This document shows positions 1-8,509 of a DNA stretch of 64,000 nucleotides, in pieces. Origin of the DNA: JBGAPH01 sp046349955 (lineage in GTDB: Bacteria > Planctomycetota > Planctomycetia > Pirellulales > JBGAPH01); NCBI GenBank assembly GCA_046349955.1, contig JAXMBI010000013.1:62001-126000 (forward strand), written 5' to 3'. The position numbers and the translations under genes were made by a program. Each line of letters opens with the position of its first letter. Positions within the stretch are counted from its first letter, which is position 1. Under the pieces are notes generated by a model. The model saw nothing but the letters and a program-made list of their open reading frames with translations. It was not told the origin of the DNA and did no database searches.

Positions 1-3000
1 TTCGGGACGCGACTGGATGCTCGCGATCGCGCGAACCAGGGGTCGCTGCCAATCTGGCTCCGATGCCTTGGCCTTCGCTAGGTCGAGCAGCGCGTCGGCC
101 GCGGGGGCAGCCGCGTCTCCCATGTTGATGAAGGCCTCAGTCGCCTTGAGCTGTGAGTCACTGTCGCCGTTCTTCAGGCGCTCGATCAGCGCAGGCACGG
201 CCGGTGCGCCAATCTTCGACAACGCTTGTTGTGCGGCGGTCGCGACCCACTGCTTGTCGCTGTGAGCCTGGCTGCCAAGCCAGGGGATGAGCACGCGGAT
301 CGCATCCTCCGCCTGGCCGTTTGCGCCGAACTCGCCGATGGCGGCGATGGCTTCGATTCGCGTGGCGGGGTCGAGGTCTTTTTCTAAGACGGCCTGCCAC
401 TCGGCGAAGGATTTGCCGGCGTATTGGCGGCGGATCTCAGGTGGCTTGACCTCAGTCTGATCCGGGGCTGCCAGCGGTTTGTCGCGAGCTTCGTCCCAGA
501 AACGCAGTAGGTCGTGGAAGTAGCCTTTTCGGTTGGGCGACGTCGATTGTTCGAAGAGTCGCTCGATGACCGGTCGGGCAATCGGTTCTGCATCGGGGCC
601 AATCGCACGCAGAATCTGGACGGTGTGAAGGTCGCGCTGCAGGTCGGCGACGGGAATCTCAGCGACCTTCAGGATCGTCGGTAGAGCGGGCTTCGCCTTT
701 GGGCCCAAGCGCTCGAGCGTGGCGAGCGGTCCAATGAAGCCGCTGCCGTCGCGACGGCGGCCACGCTGCTGGCCTTCTGTCGGATTCGCCGACCATTGCT
801 TCAAAGCTCGCTCGAGCCGCAACTGCATGAGGGCGACGACGAAGTCTGCGTTCTTGCCGCCCTGGAACAGATAACCAGGCAGGTTCTGCGGAGACTCGCG
901 GTCCATGTAGTCGCTAGCAATCTGTAGTCGCGCATCCGTGGGCGTGAAATGTTCCAAGAGAAGGCTGGCGATTTGAGGCAATAAGGATGCTTCGCCAAGC
1001 TGGGCCGCTTGCTCGAGCGCAGCCCCCGCTCGATCGAGTTCATGGCGATGCACTCCCAATGCGCCCGCGGCGGCGATGCGGACCGCAGGGACCTGGTCGT
1101 CGAGGGCTTTGACGAGCGCGGCCAGCGCCGGTTCGTCGGCCGGCATGCGCATGAACACGTGCCCCGCACCTTCGCGGAGCTTCGCATCTGGCGAAGCGAG
1201 CGCGGCGGCGACGACGGCCACGGCCGGCTGGCCAAGTTTGGCCATTTCTTCTTGCGCCGTGGCATAGACGACGTTCTCATCCCCGTCGCGGAACCCGATG
1301 TAGGGCGCGATCGCCTCGGCCGCCTCCTTGGCCAGGCCATTGGCCCCGAACTTCCCGAGCGCCTTGATCGCCTCGACCCGCGTAGCGGGGTCGAGGTCGT
1401 TTTGCAGCACCTCGCGCCATTGGTCGAAGGATTTGCCGGCGTAGCGGAGGTTTGGTTTTGGGCCGCCACGCGCTGCGGTACGACGTGCCGCAGCGTCACC
1501 GTTTGACGGCTGATTGGAAGCGCTCTCGACCCATCCTGGCGCTCGTGTGTCGTAGCCGCCTAGGCGGACCGCAAGCCAGGGCACAGGCCCGGTTTTCTCG
1601 AGTTCGCGCCGCACGGCGGCTTCCAACTCCTTTTCGGTCAAGCCGGCGGCCTGAATGTCGGAATCGAGTCCCACCAACCAGAGGCTGTCACCCGGTCGGC
1701 GCAAATAGCGCTCGCCGGTTCGTCGTAGCGAGAGTCTTCCCGCTGAATCAACGCTCCCGCTGCCTAAGAGCTTTAGTTCGAGATTGGGACCAATTGCCTC
1801 AATGCCGACGCGGTTGCCCGACGTGATCCGCTGTCCAGGTGTCGGAAGCGGAACATATTCTGCCTCGGGGACCGACTGCTCATCATCGACAAACGTCACG
1901 CTCACCGTTGCATTCGCACGAACGAGATCCGGAAGATAATTGAATTTGGGAGCTGCGTCGCGAATCCGTTCGAGAATCCGCTCGCCAGCTTGTTCAGGCG
2001 TCAAGCCCTTCACCTCGACGCGACCTAACCTCGGACCGAGAGCAAGCGTTCCCTGCTGTTCGACAACGAAGCGCCCCTCGGGCGGGCGCGTCGTCGATGC
2101 TCCATTCGTTGTCACGCGCACTTCGTCGCCCGCCCCTAATCGTCGCTCCTTTCGTGATGGCGTCCGGACGAGCATGAGTGAGCGAGCCATTCCCGCAGGT
2201 TTGATCTGGACGACCACGGGAAAGTTCGAGTTCCTGATACGCCCAGCTCCAACGTCTTCCTGAAGGACCGTCTTCAGTCGCTCGAGGACCTTCGCTTCTG
2301 CTTCCGCGATGGACAGACCGGCGACAGCGACGCTACCAAACCGGGCGCTTAAGAGCACTTCGCCGTCGCGGTTGACGAAGCCCGAAAACGCCCGCTCATC
2401 GGTGCTCCGCTCACTTGGCTGGGCCAACGATGGGACGCCCACGGCGTCGATCGTGAGAAGGTCCCAGGGCTCGATTGCGCGCTCGCCACCGCCAGGCGTG
2501 ACCGGCGGCCCCTTCTCCAGCGCCTTCTCGTCTTCAGCCTTGGCGGTTTCCCCAAGAAGATCGCCGGGCTGCTCCTTGCTCGCCTCTTCTCCAGACTTGG
2601 CCGCGCTCGGCGCCTCTTGATCTTCCGCCGCAGCAATGTTGGGCTGCTGGGCAAAGCTGGCCGCCAGGATTACGCAGGCGATCATCGCAACTGCCAATCC
2701 AGCGCTCCATCCCCATCCGCACTTCGCAACCGGCCGTTTTCCTTGCACGAGCATGACGACTCTCCTGGCGAGTTCGGATTTCCCGCCGGCGATGCCGAGG
2801 CCGGGCGTGAGGCCGTGGGCGGTGGCGGCTTGGGTGGTGAGGAACGTGGCGTAGTCGGGAGCGTCCGCCGCGCGGCCCGCGGCCTGGGCGTCGGCGAGGA
2901 AGTCTTGTTCGAGCCGCAGCCGGCGGCGGAGCAGCCACACCAGCGGCTGCGGCCAGTAGATCGCCCGCGCGAGGCCGGCCAGGGCCCAGCCCCAGGTATG

Positions 3001-3849
3001 CCGGTTGGCGACGTGCGACCACTCGTGCACGAGCGCCCAGCGCAGCTCGCGTTCCTTGCCCAGCGCGATGAGCGCCGGCGGCAGCACGATCACGGGCCAC
3101 AGCCAAGCGAACGTAAACGGCTGCCGGCAGCGCGGGCTGACGAGCAGCGACACGCGGCCAGAGTTTTGCCCCGCGACTTCGCGGACCAATTCCTGTACTT
3201 TCGGCTCCGCGCGACGCGCCGATTTCCACACGCGGAGCAGGGCGAGCCCGCCGAGCGCGTCGAGCGAGATGATGGCCGCGACGCCGGCGAGATAGAGACT
3301 CACGACAACGGCCTGCCAATCAAGCTGACGTGTCGCCGGCAATTCGACGGCGGGCGGCGGCGGCGAGGGCGCGACCGGCTCCGCTGCAGTTGCGACGACT
3401 GCCGTGGGAACTTCTGCCTGCTCGATCGGCGCTACGACCGCCGTCATCGGTTCGCGGTCGATGGTTAGGTCAACTCGAGACGCATCACTCGGCTCAGGTA
3501 CGACCGCAAGCTCGATGATCGGCGGCGCACTAGCCCTCTCCGCCGGCTCAGACGCCACCGAAACATCCGAGGGCACAGTCGGCTCTGGCAGTGCCGCGAC
3601 ATCGCCACCAGCTTCTTTCTCAGCGACATCAGTCGCCGCCGCCAGCCATTCGCGCCAGGCAACCCTCGGCAATCCCGGCACGGCCGGCAACCACGGCGCC
3701 ACCAGGCACGCGAGCAGCGTCAACTCGATCGCCCTCACGCGCCGCGCCGGCTCGCGGAGCAGCAGCACGACCGCCGCCCCCAGCGCCGAGAGCACGAACC
3801 CCATCGCCGTCGCAGCAACCAACCAGGCAAACGCAGACGTCGCACTCAT
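1..3849 (-). CDS. M56 (BlaR1-like) membrane metalloprotease with export-like and HEAT repeats, 3' end outside window
   Basis: The reading frame is open from an ATG at 3849 to the left edge (1283 codons, no stop seen), so the protein is incomplete. N-terminal hydrophobic segments lie near residues 5-25, 35-55, 178-203 and 384-400. The zinc protease motif HEWSH is at residues 275-279, as in M56/BlaR1 peptidases, which sense an external signal and inactivate a BlaI-type repressor. Past the last membrane segment come three stretches resembling polysaccharide-export (Poly_export) domains, near residues 475-570, 590-670 and 680-790. Two copies of a HEAT-like module follow, starting at LRYAGKSFDQW (about 821) and RQYAGKSFAEW (about 1140). 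The BlaI-type repressor gene lies just upstream on the same strand. That the outer part is the sensor is inferred; ligand and targets are unknown. Confidence 0.85.
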   Translation of the reverse strand, partial: MSATSAFAWLVAATAMGFVLSALGAAVVLLLREPARRVRAIELTLLACLVAPWLPAVPGLPRVAWREWLAAATDVAEKEAGGDVAALPEPTVPSDVSVASEPAERASAPPIIELAVVPEPSDASRVDLTIDREPMTAVVAPIEQAEVPTAVVATAAEPVAPSPPPPAVELPATRQLDWQAVVVSLYLAGVAAIISLDALGGLALLRVWKSARRAEPKVQELVREVAGQNSGRVSLLVSPRCRQPFTFAWLWPVIVLPPALIALGKERELRWALVHEWSHVANRHTWGWALAGLARAIYWPQPLVWLLRRRLRLEQDFLADAQAAGRAADAPDYATFLTTQAATAHGLTPGLGIAGGKSELARRVVMLVQGKRPVAKCGWGWSAGLAVAMIACVILAASFAQQPNIAAAEDQEAPSAAKSGEEASKEQPGDLLGETAKAEDEKALEKGPPVTPGGGERAIEPWDLLTIDAVGVPSLAQPSERSTDERAFSGFVNRDGEVLLSARFGSVAVAGLSIAEAEAKVLERLKTVLQEDVGAGRIRNSNFPVVVQIKPAGMARSLMLVRTPSRKERRLGAGDEVRVTTNGASTTRPPEGRFVVEQQGTLALGPRLGRVEVKGLTPEQAGERILERIRDAAPKFNYLPDLVRANATVSVTFVDDEQSVPEAEYVPLPTPGQRITSGNRVGIEAIGPNLELKLLGSGSVDSAGRLSLRRTGERYLRRPGDSLWLVGLDSDIQAAGLTEKELEAAVRRELEKTGPVPWLAVRLGGYDTRAPGWVESASNQPSNGDAAARRTAARGGPKPNLRYAGKSFDQWREVLQNDLDPATRVEAIKALGKFGANGLAKEAAEAIAPYIGFRDGDENVVYATAQEEMAKLGQPAVAVVAAALASPDAKLREGAGHVFMRMPADEPALAALVKALDDQVPAVRIAAAGALGVHRHELDRAGAALEQAAQLGEASLLPQIASLLLEHFTPTDARLQIASDYMDRESPQNLPGYLFQGGKNADFVVALMQLRLERALKQWSANPTEGQQRGRRRDGSGFIGPLATLERLGPKAKPALPTILKVAEIPVADLQRDLHTVQILRAIGPDAEPIARPVIERLFEQSTSPNRKGYFHDLLRFWDEARDKPLAAPDQTEVKPPEIRRQYAGKSFAEWQAVLEKDLDPATRIEAIAAIGEFGANGQAEDAIRVLIPWLGSQAHSDKQWVATAAQQALSKIGAPAVPALIERLKNGDSDSQLKATEAFINMGDAAAPAADALLDLAKAKASEPDWQRPLVRAIASIQSRPE

Positions 3850-3884
3850 CGGAACGACTCTCGAAGTGGTCAGCGGACAATCGG

Positions 3885-4030
3885 TTTTCACCGCGGAGGA
3901 CACAGAGGACGCAGAGGGCCGATAGTGCTCCTTGACTCGCAGCTCAACATCGCCTGCCGGCCACGAATCACCGGCCCCGAGTTACTGGCTATCCTTCCTC
4001 TCTGCGTCCTCTGTGTCCTCCGCGGTAAAA
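3885..4030. repeat. Inverted pair of family A palindromic repeats
   Basis: A run containing CCGCGGAGGACACAGAGGAC (3885-3918) faces its near-perfect reverse complement (3997-4030). The arms are about 32 bases long with about 78 bases between them. The pair fills most of the gap between the BlaI-type gene and the M56 gene. A second copy of the same arrangement is at 27384-27470. A role as a folded mRNA spacer or a REP-like element is inferred. Confidence 0.75.
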
Positions 4031-4040
4031 TCAGTTCTGC

Positions 4041-4427
4041 CTATTTCCCCTCCGCCTCGCCCTGCTTTTGCTTGCGGGCGTCGGCGATTAGCTTTTCCAG
4101 TTCGCGCAGCTCCGCCGGGCTCGTGTCGCGGGCGGAGATTAGGCTCAGCACCAGGCGGTCGAGGGCGCCGTCGAAGAGGCGGTCGAGCACGCGGGCGGCC
4201 TCGCGCTCGCGGCTATGGCAAGGCGTGTAGACGAGCTTGCGTCCCTGCCGGCGATGCCGCACGAGCCCCTTTTCGTCCATGATCCGCAGCAGCGTTTGCA
4301 CGGTGTTGAACGCCAGTTCCCCGCCGGGGCACATTTGCTCATACACCTGGCGCACGCTGGCCGGCCCCAAGTCCCACAGAATCTTGAGGATCTCGAGCTC
4401 GCGTCCACTGGGATTCGTTTCGGCCAC
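4041..4427 (-). CDS. BlaI/MecI/CopY-family transcriptional repressor
   Basis: A winged-helix repressor of the BlaI/MecI family, expected to bind a palindromic operator as a dimer and to be cleaved or released through the partner M56 protease. The N-terminus (GRELEILKILWDLGPASVRQ) is the typical first helix and HTH, followed by the family's FNTVQTLLRIMDEKGLV recognition region. The C-terminal half forms the dimerisation part. I chose the GTG at 4427 because it has AAGGA at good distance and leaves a normal short N-terminus; an upstream GTG at 4463 would add 12 residues but overlaps the operator. The M56 gene follows on the same strand after repeat A. The tail is charged and Lys/Glu-rich. Confidence 0.88.
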   Translation of the reverse strand: MAETNPSGRELEILKILWDLGPASVRQVYEQMCPGGELAFNTVQTLLRIMDEKGLVRHRRQGRKLVYTPCHSREREAARVLDRLFDGALDRLVLSLISARDTSPAELRELEKLIADARKQKQGEAEGK

Positions 4428-4460
4428 GGGCTGGGGTCCTTCGCCGGGCGTGGTGCATCG

Positions 4461-4478
4461 CACCTAATTGTTTAGGTG
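4461..4478. promoter_or_regulatory. Putative BlaI-type operator
   Basis: CACCTAATTGTTTAGGTG is an inverted repeat with perfect 7-base arms and a 4-base centre. It lies directly downstream of the -10 box of the repressor promoter, so a bound dimer would cover the start of transcription. Autorepression is inferred from position and from how BlaI-family systems work. Confidence 0.65.
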
Positions 4479-4507
4479 AACATATTCGCGGACCGCGGGA
4501 GTGTCAA
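4479..4507 (-). promoter_or_regulatory. Sigma70-type promoter of the repressor/M56 operon
   Basis: On the minus strand TTGACA (4507-4502) and TATGTT (4484-4479) are separated by exactly 17 bases. The putative operator follows immediately. This is one of the clearest promoters in the window. Confidence 0.65.
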
Positions 4508-4601
4508 TGGCGCGAATGCCAAATCCTGCGCGGACGGCCCGGGGCCGATTACAATAGTTCCCAAATGCCCAGGCCAGTGCCATTTTGGAGGGAGCCCTCG
4601 T

Positions 4602-7600
4602 ATGCCCCGTTCGTCACGTCAAGCTCGTCGTCTACCGTCGCACAAAACTCGCTCCTTGCCGGCGCGTAGCCGCTTGATCCTGCGGCCTGAAGCGCTCGAA
4701 CTGCGGGCACTGCTTTCGGGCGACCCGGTGGCGGTCAACGACTTGTTCGTCGTCTCCGAAGATACGAACCTCTCGATCGCGTCGCCCGGCGTGCTGCTGA
4801 ATGACTACGGCGGCCAGGCCGCGCTCTCGGCGGTGTTGGCGACGAACCCCCAGCACGGCGCGCTCACGCTCGAGGCGAACGGCCACTTCACTTATCAGCC
4901 CGACGCCAACTACTTTGGCGCCGACAGCTTTACTTATCGCACGAGCGACGGGACGACGCAGTCGAACCCAGCCACGGTGCAGATCACGGTGCTGCCGGTG
5001 GCCGACGAACCGATCGCGCCGGCGGCCGACGTGTACTTCGCCCGCCAGAGCACGCCGCTCCTGGCGCTGGGCACAGGCACGATGCTGGCCGAGACCGGCT
5101 TCAACGACGCGACGGGCATCAACGCCACGGCCGCGCCGAACTCGCCCTATTCGCTCGGGGCGCCGGCGCCCGGCCAGGGGAGCGGCGAGCCGGGTTGGCT
5201 CGAGCCGTGGCAGAACACGTCGAACGGCGCGGTGATCTCGAGCGACGCGCCCTTGGAGGGAGACGGCTCGCTCGAACTCTCCGGCTCCAACACCCAGACG
5301 GGCCGGCGCTGGCAGGGCGTGGTGGGAGGCGAAGTCACCGTATCGTTCCGCATCAAGTTCGACGCGGGCTCGGCGATCTCGGTCTACCTGGTCGATGGCA
5401 CGGGGGGAAGCATCAACGTCAACGCCGACGTCGTAGGGGCAGCCCAGATCAACGTCGGCAGCGAAGGGAACGTGTATGTCGTCGACGGCGGCGACTCGAA
5501 GTTTTCGGGCTTGGTCTACAAGCCAGGCACGTGGCACGACGTGAGCTTCCTGATCGACCAGGACGCCAAGACCTATCGCTTCATGTTCGACGGCCAGATC
5601 CTGGAAACGCCTGACCCGCTGAACTTCCGCGGCACGCCGGCGCTCGTGAGCGCGGTCAACTTTCAGGTGCCGATCGGCACACTCCATATCGACGGCTTTC
5701 AGGTCCACACCGGCAGTGCCCTGCCCGGCGTGTTGGCCAACGACCGCAGCATCGATGCCTTGCCGCTTACGGCCGAGCTGGTGAGCGGCGTGTCGCACGG
5801 GCAGTTAGCGCTCCAGCCCAATGGCACGTTCACCTACACGCCGACACCGGGCTTCGTCGGCGACGACACGTTCACCTATCGCACGAGCGACGGCGCGCAT
5901 CTCTCGGACCCCGTGTCGGTCTTGATCAAGGTGGCCGCCCAGCCCCATGCCCCGGTCGCAGGCAACGACGACTACGCGGTGGCCGCCAACAATCCACTGC
6001 AGGTGACCGATGTTTTGCTCGGGCTGCTGCACAACGACAGCGACTCCGACGGCGACCCGCTGACCGCCGTGCTCAATGCCGGCCCCACGCACGGCCAGCT
6101 TGCCCTGCAAGCCGACGGCACGTTCACGTACACGCCGAACCCTGGCTACGCGGGCCCCGACTCGTTCACCTATCGCGCGAGCGACGGCGCCCTGGCTTCG
6201 GCCCTGGCCACCGTGACGATTCAGGTGCAAGACATCCCGGTCGTCGCCAACGACAGCTACACGGTGAACCAAGACACCGCGCTCACGACGCACGTTTCCG
6301 ACAGCTTGGAGCTGGGGCTGATCCGCCGCTGGACGTTCGACGAGACCTCGGGCAACGTGGCGCATGACGTAGTCGGCGGGAACGACGGCACGCTGTCGGG
6401 TTGGGCGCCGACGGAAACCCGCTGGGTGCCGGGCAAGATCGGCGGCGCGCTGGCCTGGGTCGGCAACAAGGACAAGGTGGTGACGGAGATCGGCGACATC
6501 GAGGACCAATACACCTTCACGTTTTGGTCCTACCGCACCGGGCTCGACATCCTCAACCCCAATATCATCGCGCCCGTCAAGGCCTATACCGAAATCAACC
6601 GCAGCTTCGGCGCCGGTAGTGTCTACGCGCCCTCACTGCCCAACTTGGGCCAATGGGAACATTACGCGGTCGAGATCGACCGTACGGCGGGCCAGGTGAC
6701 GGTCTTCCGCAACGGAGTCCAGGTCGCGGAAGGAGCGTCGACGTTCGAGTTCCCCTTCAATGGATCTCCCTGGGTCATCGGGCACAGCACAAACCCCGGG
6801 GTCGACGTCGACGCCTGGCGCGGCCTGCTCGACGATTTGCGAATCTACGATCGGCTGCTGACGACGGACGAGGTGCGGGAACTCGCGGGCCGGCCCGTCG
6901 ATCCTGCGCCAGGCGTGCTGCAGAACGATCAGAGCGCGCTGGGAGGGCCGTTGTCGGCAGTGGTGGTGGCGACCGCGCAGCACGGCACGCTCGAGCTGCA
7001 TCCCAACGGCACTTTCGCATACCAGCCGGCGGCTGGTTACTCAGGGCCCGACAGCTTCACCTACCAGGCATTCAGCCACGGCTATGGGTCGGCGATTGCT
7101 ACGGTGTCGATCAACGTGCTGCCCGTGGCGCCCAATCCGGTGGCGGTCGACGACGCTTACGAGCTCAAGGAGGGGCAAACGCTCACTGTGGCTGCGCCGG
7201 ACAACGTGGAGAACGGGCTCATCCACCACTGGACGTTCGACGAGACCTCGGGCAACGTCGCCCATGACTCGGTCAGCGACAACGACGCCACGTTGTTTGG
7301 CTACGGCCCGAGCGACGACCCGTGGGTGGCCGGCAAGAAGGGGGGCGCCCTGGCGTACGTGAATGCCAACAACGCGGCGATCTCGCTGCACGGCGATACG
7401 TTCAGCCAATACACTTTCAGCTTCTGGCTCGAACGGACCGGCGCGATTCACAACCCGCGGATTCTCGCGCCGATCGTGGTCTACGGAGAGGCCGGCCAAG
7501 GCGTGGGCGCAATCAGCGTTTTCGCCCCAACACCCCCGGCGCTGGGCAAGTGGGAGCACTATGCGGTCGAGATCGATCGCATCTTCAACCAAGTGACCGT

Positions 7601-8342
7601 CTATCGCGACGGCGCAAAGGTCGCCCAAGGAAACGCCGAATACAACGATCTCAGCGACACCTGGATCATCGGCCACCACCCGATGATGGGCAACACGATT
7701 GACACCTGGAAAGGTCTGATCGACGACCTCCGGATCTACAACCGCTTGCTCTCGCCCGCCGAAATCAAGGCCCTGGGCGCCGAGCAGATCGGCGTGCTCG
7801 GCAACGACCACGATCCCCAAGGCGACGCACTGCAGGCGCAACTGGTGAGCAACGTCTCGCACGGCGCGCTCGACCTCCACGCCGACGGCACGTTCACCTA
7901 TCAGCCGGCCGCCGGCTTCTCGGGCGTCGATTCGTTCAGCTACCGCGTGAGCGACGGCGCGCTCCTGTCGAACGTGGCCACCGTCACGTTGACCGTGAAG
8001 AGCCTGCTCGTGCCCGGCGACGTGAATGGCGACGGCAAGGTCGACCTGAGCGACTTCGGCGCGCTCAAGGCCAACTTCGGTACGGGCGACTCCTTGGCCG
8101 AGGGGGATCTCGACGGCAACGGCAAGGTCGATCTGAGCGACTTCGGTATTCTTAAGGCGAACTTCGGCTCGCAAGGGGCCGTGATGCGTGCGGCCACGGC
8201 GGTGGTTGCCGAAACTCGCTCGGCGCCTACGGTTGGCCCGGCCGCGAACGACTCGTACAGTTCGAGCGCCGCCTGGCAAGTGGCTCTCGACTCGCTGTTC
8301 GCACGAGATGAGGAACTGGCGGCCTGGGATCTCGCGGAATAG
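4602..8342 (+). CDS. Large secreted surface protein: nested cadherin-like and LamG-type domains with C-terminal dockerin
   Basis: Start at the ATG at 4602, preceded by GGAGGGAG at ideal spacing; it gives 1246 residues. The basic N-terminus leads to LRPEALELRALLSGD, the planctomycete-type export leader. Cadherin/Ig-like repeats (pattern NDxY..GVLxND..HGxL..FTYxP..G.DSFTYR.SDG) recur about five times. A ConA-like segment (about 147-375) and two LamG-type domains (about 572-760 and 872-1056, each with WTFDETSGNVAHD) are inserted inside repeats. The C-terminus (about 1137-1190) has two Ca-binding dockerin-like units, GDVNGDGKVDLSDFG and GDLDGNGKVDLSDFG. A cell-surface adhesion or carbohydrate-binding role is inferred. 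No PEP-CTERM anchor is seen, unlike the other dockerin proteins here. Confidence 0.85.
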   Translation: MPRSSRQARRLPSHKTRSLPARSRLILRPEALELRALLSGDPVAVNDLFVVSEDTNLSIASPGVLLNDYGGQAALSAVLATNPQHGALTLEANGHFTYQPDANYFGADSFTYRTSDGTTQSNPATVQITVLPVADEPIAPAADVYFARQSTPLLALGTGTMLAETGFNDATGINATAAPNSPYSLGAPAPGQGSGEPGWLEPWQNTSNGAVISSDAPLEGDGSLELSGSNTQTGRRWQGVVGGEVTVSFRIKFDAGSAISVYLVDGTGGSINVNADVVGAAQINVGSEGNVYVVDGGDSKFSGLVYKPGTWHDVSFLIDQDAKTYRFMFDGQILETPDPLNFRGTPALVSAVNFQVPIGTLHIDGFQVHTGSALPGVLANDRSIDALPLTAELVSGVSHGQLALQPNGTFTYTPTPGFVGDDTFTYRTSDGAHLSDPVSVLIKVAAQPHAPVAGNDDYAVAANNPLQVTDVLLGLLHNDSDSDGDPLTAVLNAGPTHGQLALQADGTFTYTPNPGYAGPDSFTYRASDGALASALATVTIQVQDIPVVANDSYTVNQDTALTTHVSDSLELGLIRRWTFDETSGNVAHDVVGGNDGTLSGWAPTETRWVPGKIGGALAWVGNKDKVVTEIGDIEDQYTFTFWSYRTGLDILNPNIIAPVKAYTEINRSFGAGSVYAPSLPNLGQWEHYAVEIDRTAGQVTVFRNGVQVAEGASTFEFPFNGSPWVIGHSTNPGVDVDAWRGLLDDLRIYDRLLTTDEVRELAGRPVDPAPGVLQNDQSALGGPLSAVVVATAQHGTLELHPNGTFAYQPAAGYSGPDSFTYQAFSHGYGSAIATVSINVLPVAPNPVAVDDAYELKEGQTLTVAAPDNVENGLIHHWTFDETSGNVAHDSVSDNDATLFGYGPSDDPWVAGKKGGALAYVNANNAAISLHGDTFSQYTFSFWLERTGAIHNPRILAPIVVYGEAGQGVGAISVFAPTPPALGKWEHYAVEIDRIFNQVTVYRDGAKVAQGNAEYNDLSDTWIIGHHPMMGNTIDTWKGLIDDLRIYNRLLSPAEIKALGAEQIGVLGNDHDPQGDALQAQLVSNVSHGALDLHADGTFTYQPAAGFSGVDSFSYRVSDGALLSNVATVTLTVKSLLVPGDVNGDGKVDLSDFGALKANFGTGDSLAEGDLDGNGKVDLSDFGILKANFGSQGAVMRAATAVVAETRSAPTVGPAANDSYSSSAAWQVALDSLFARDEELAAWDLAE

Positions 8343-8509
8343 CAACGGCGGACCGCGCTTTCGCGCAAGATTCCTGAGGGTTCGCCTCTTGCCGGCGCGC
8401 GTGCCTGTACTGTACATTTGCTTCAACTGCTCGCGATTGGAACGGAAGCTTCGCAAAGCCCTGCCGTGTCGGTCTGGATGCTTGCGAAACGAGCCCAAGG
8501 AGCCCGTCT

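Noticed and set aside
7041..8498. Long antisense frame under the surface protein gene
   Set aside because: No protein-like pattern; explained by GC-rich codons of the real gene on the plus strand.
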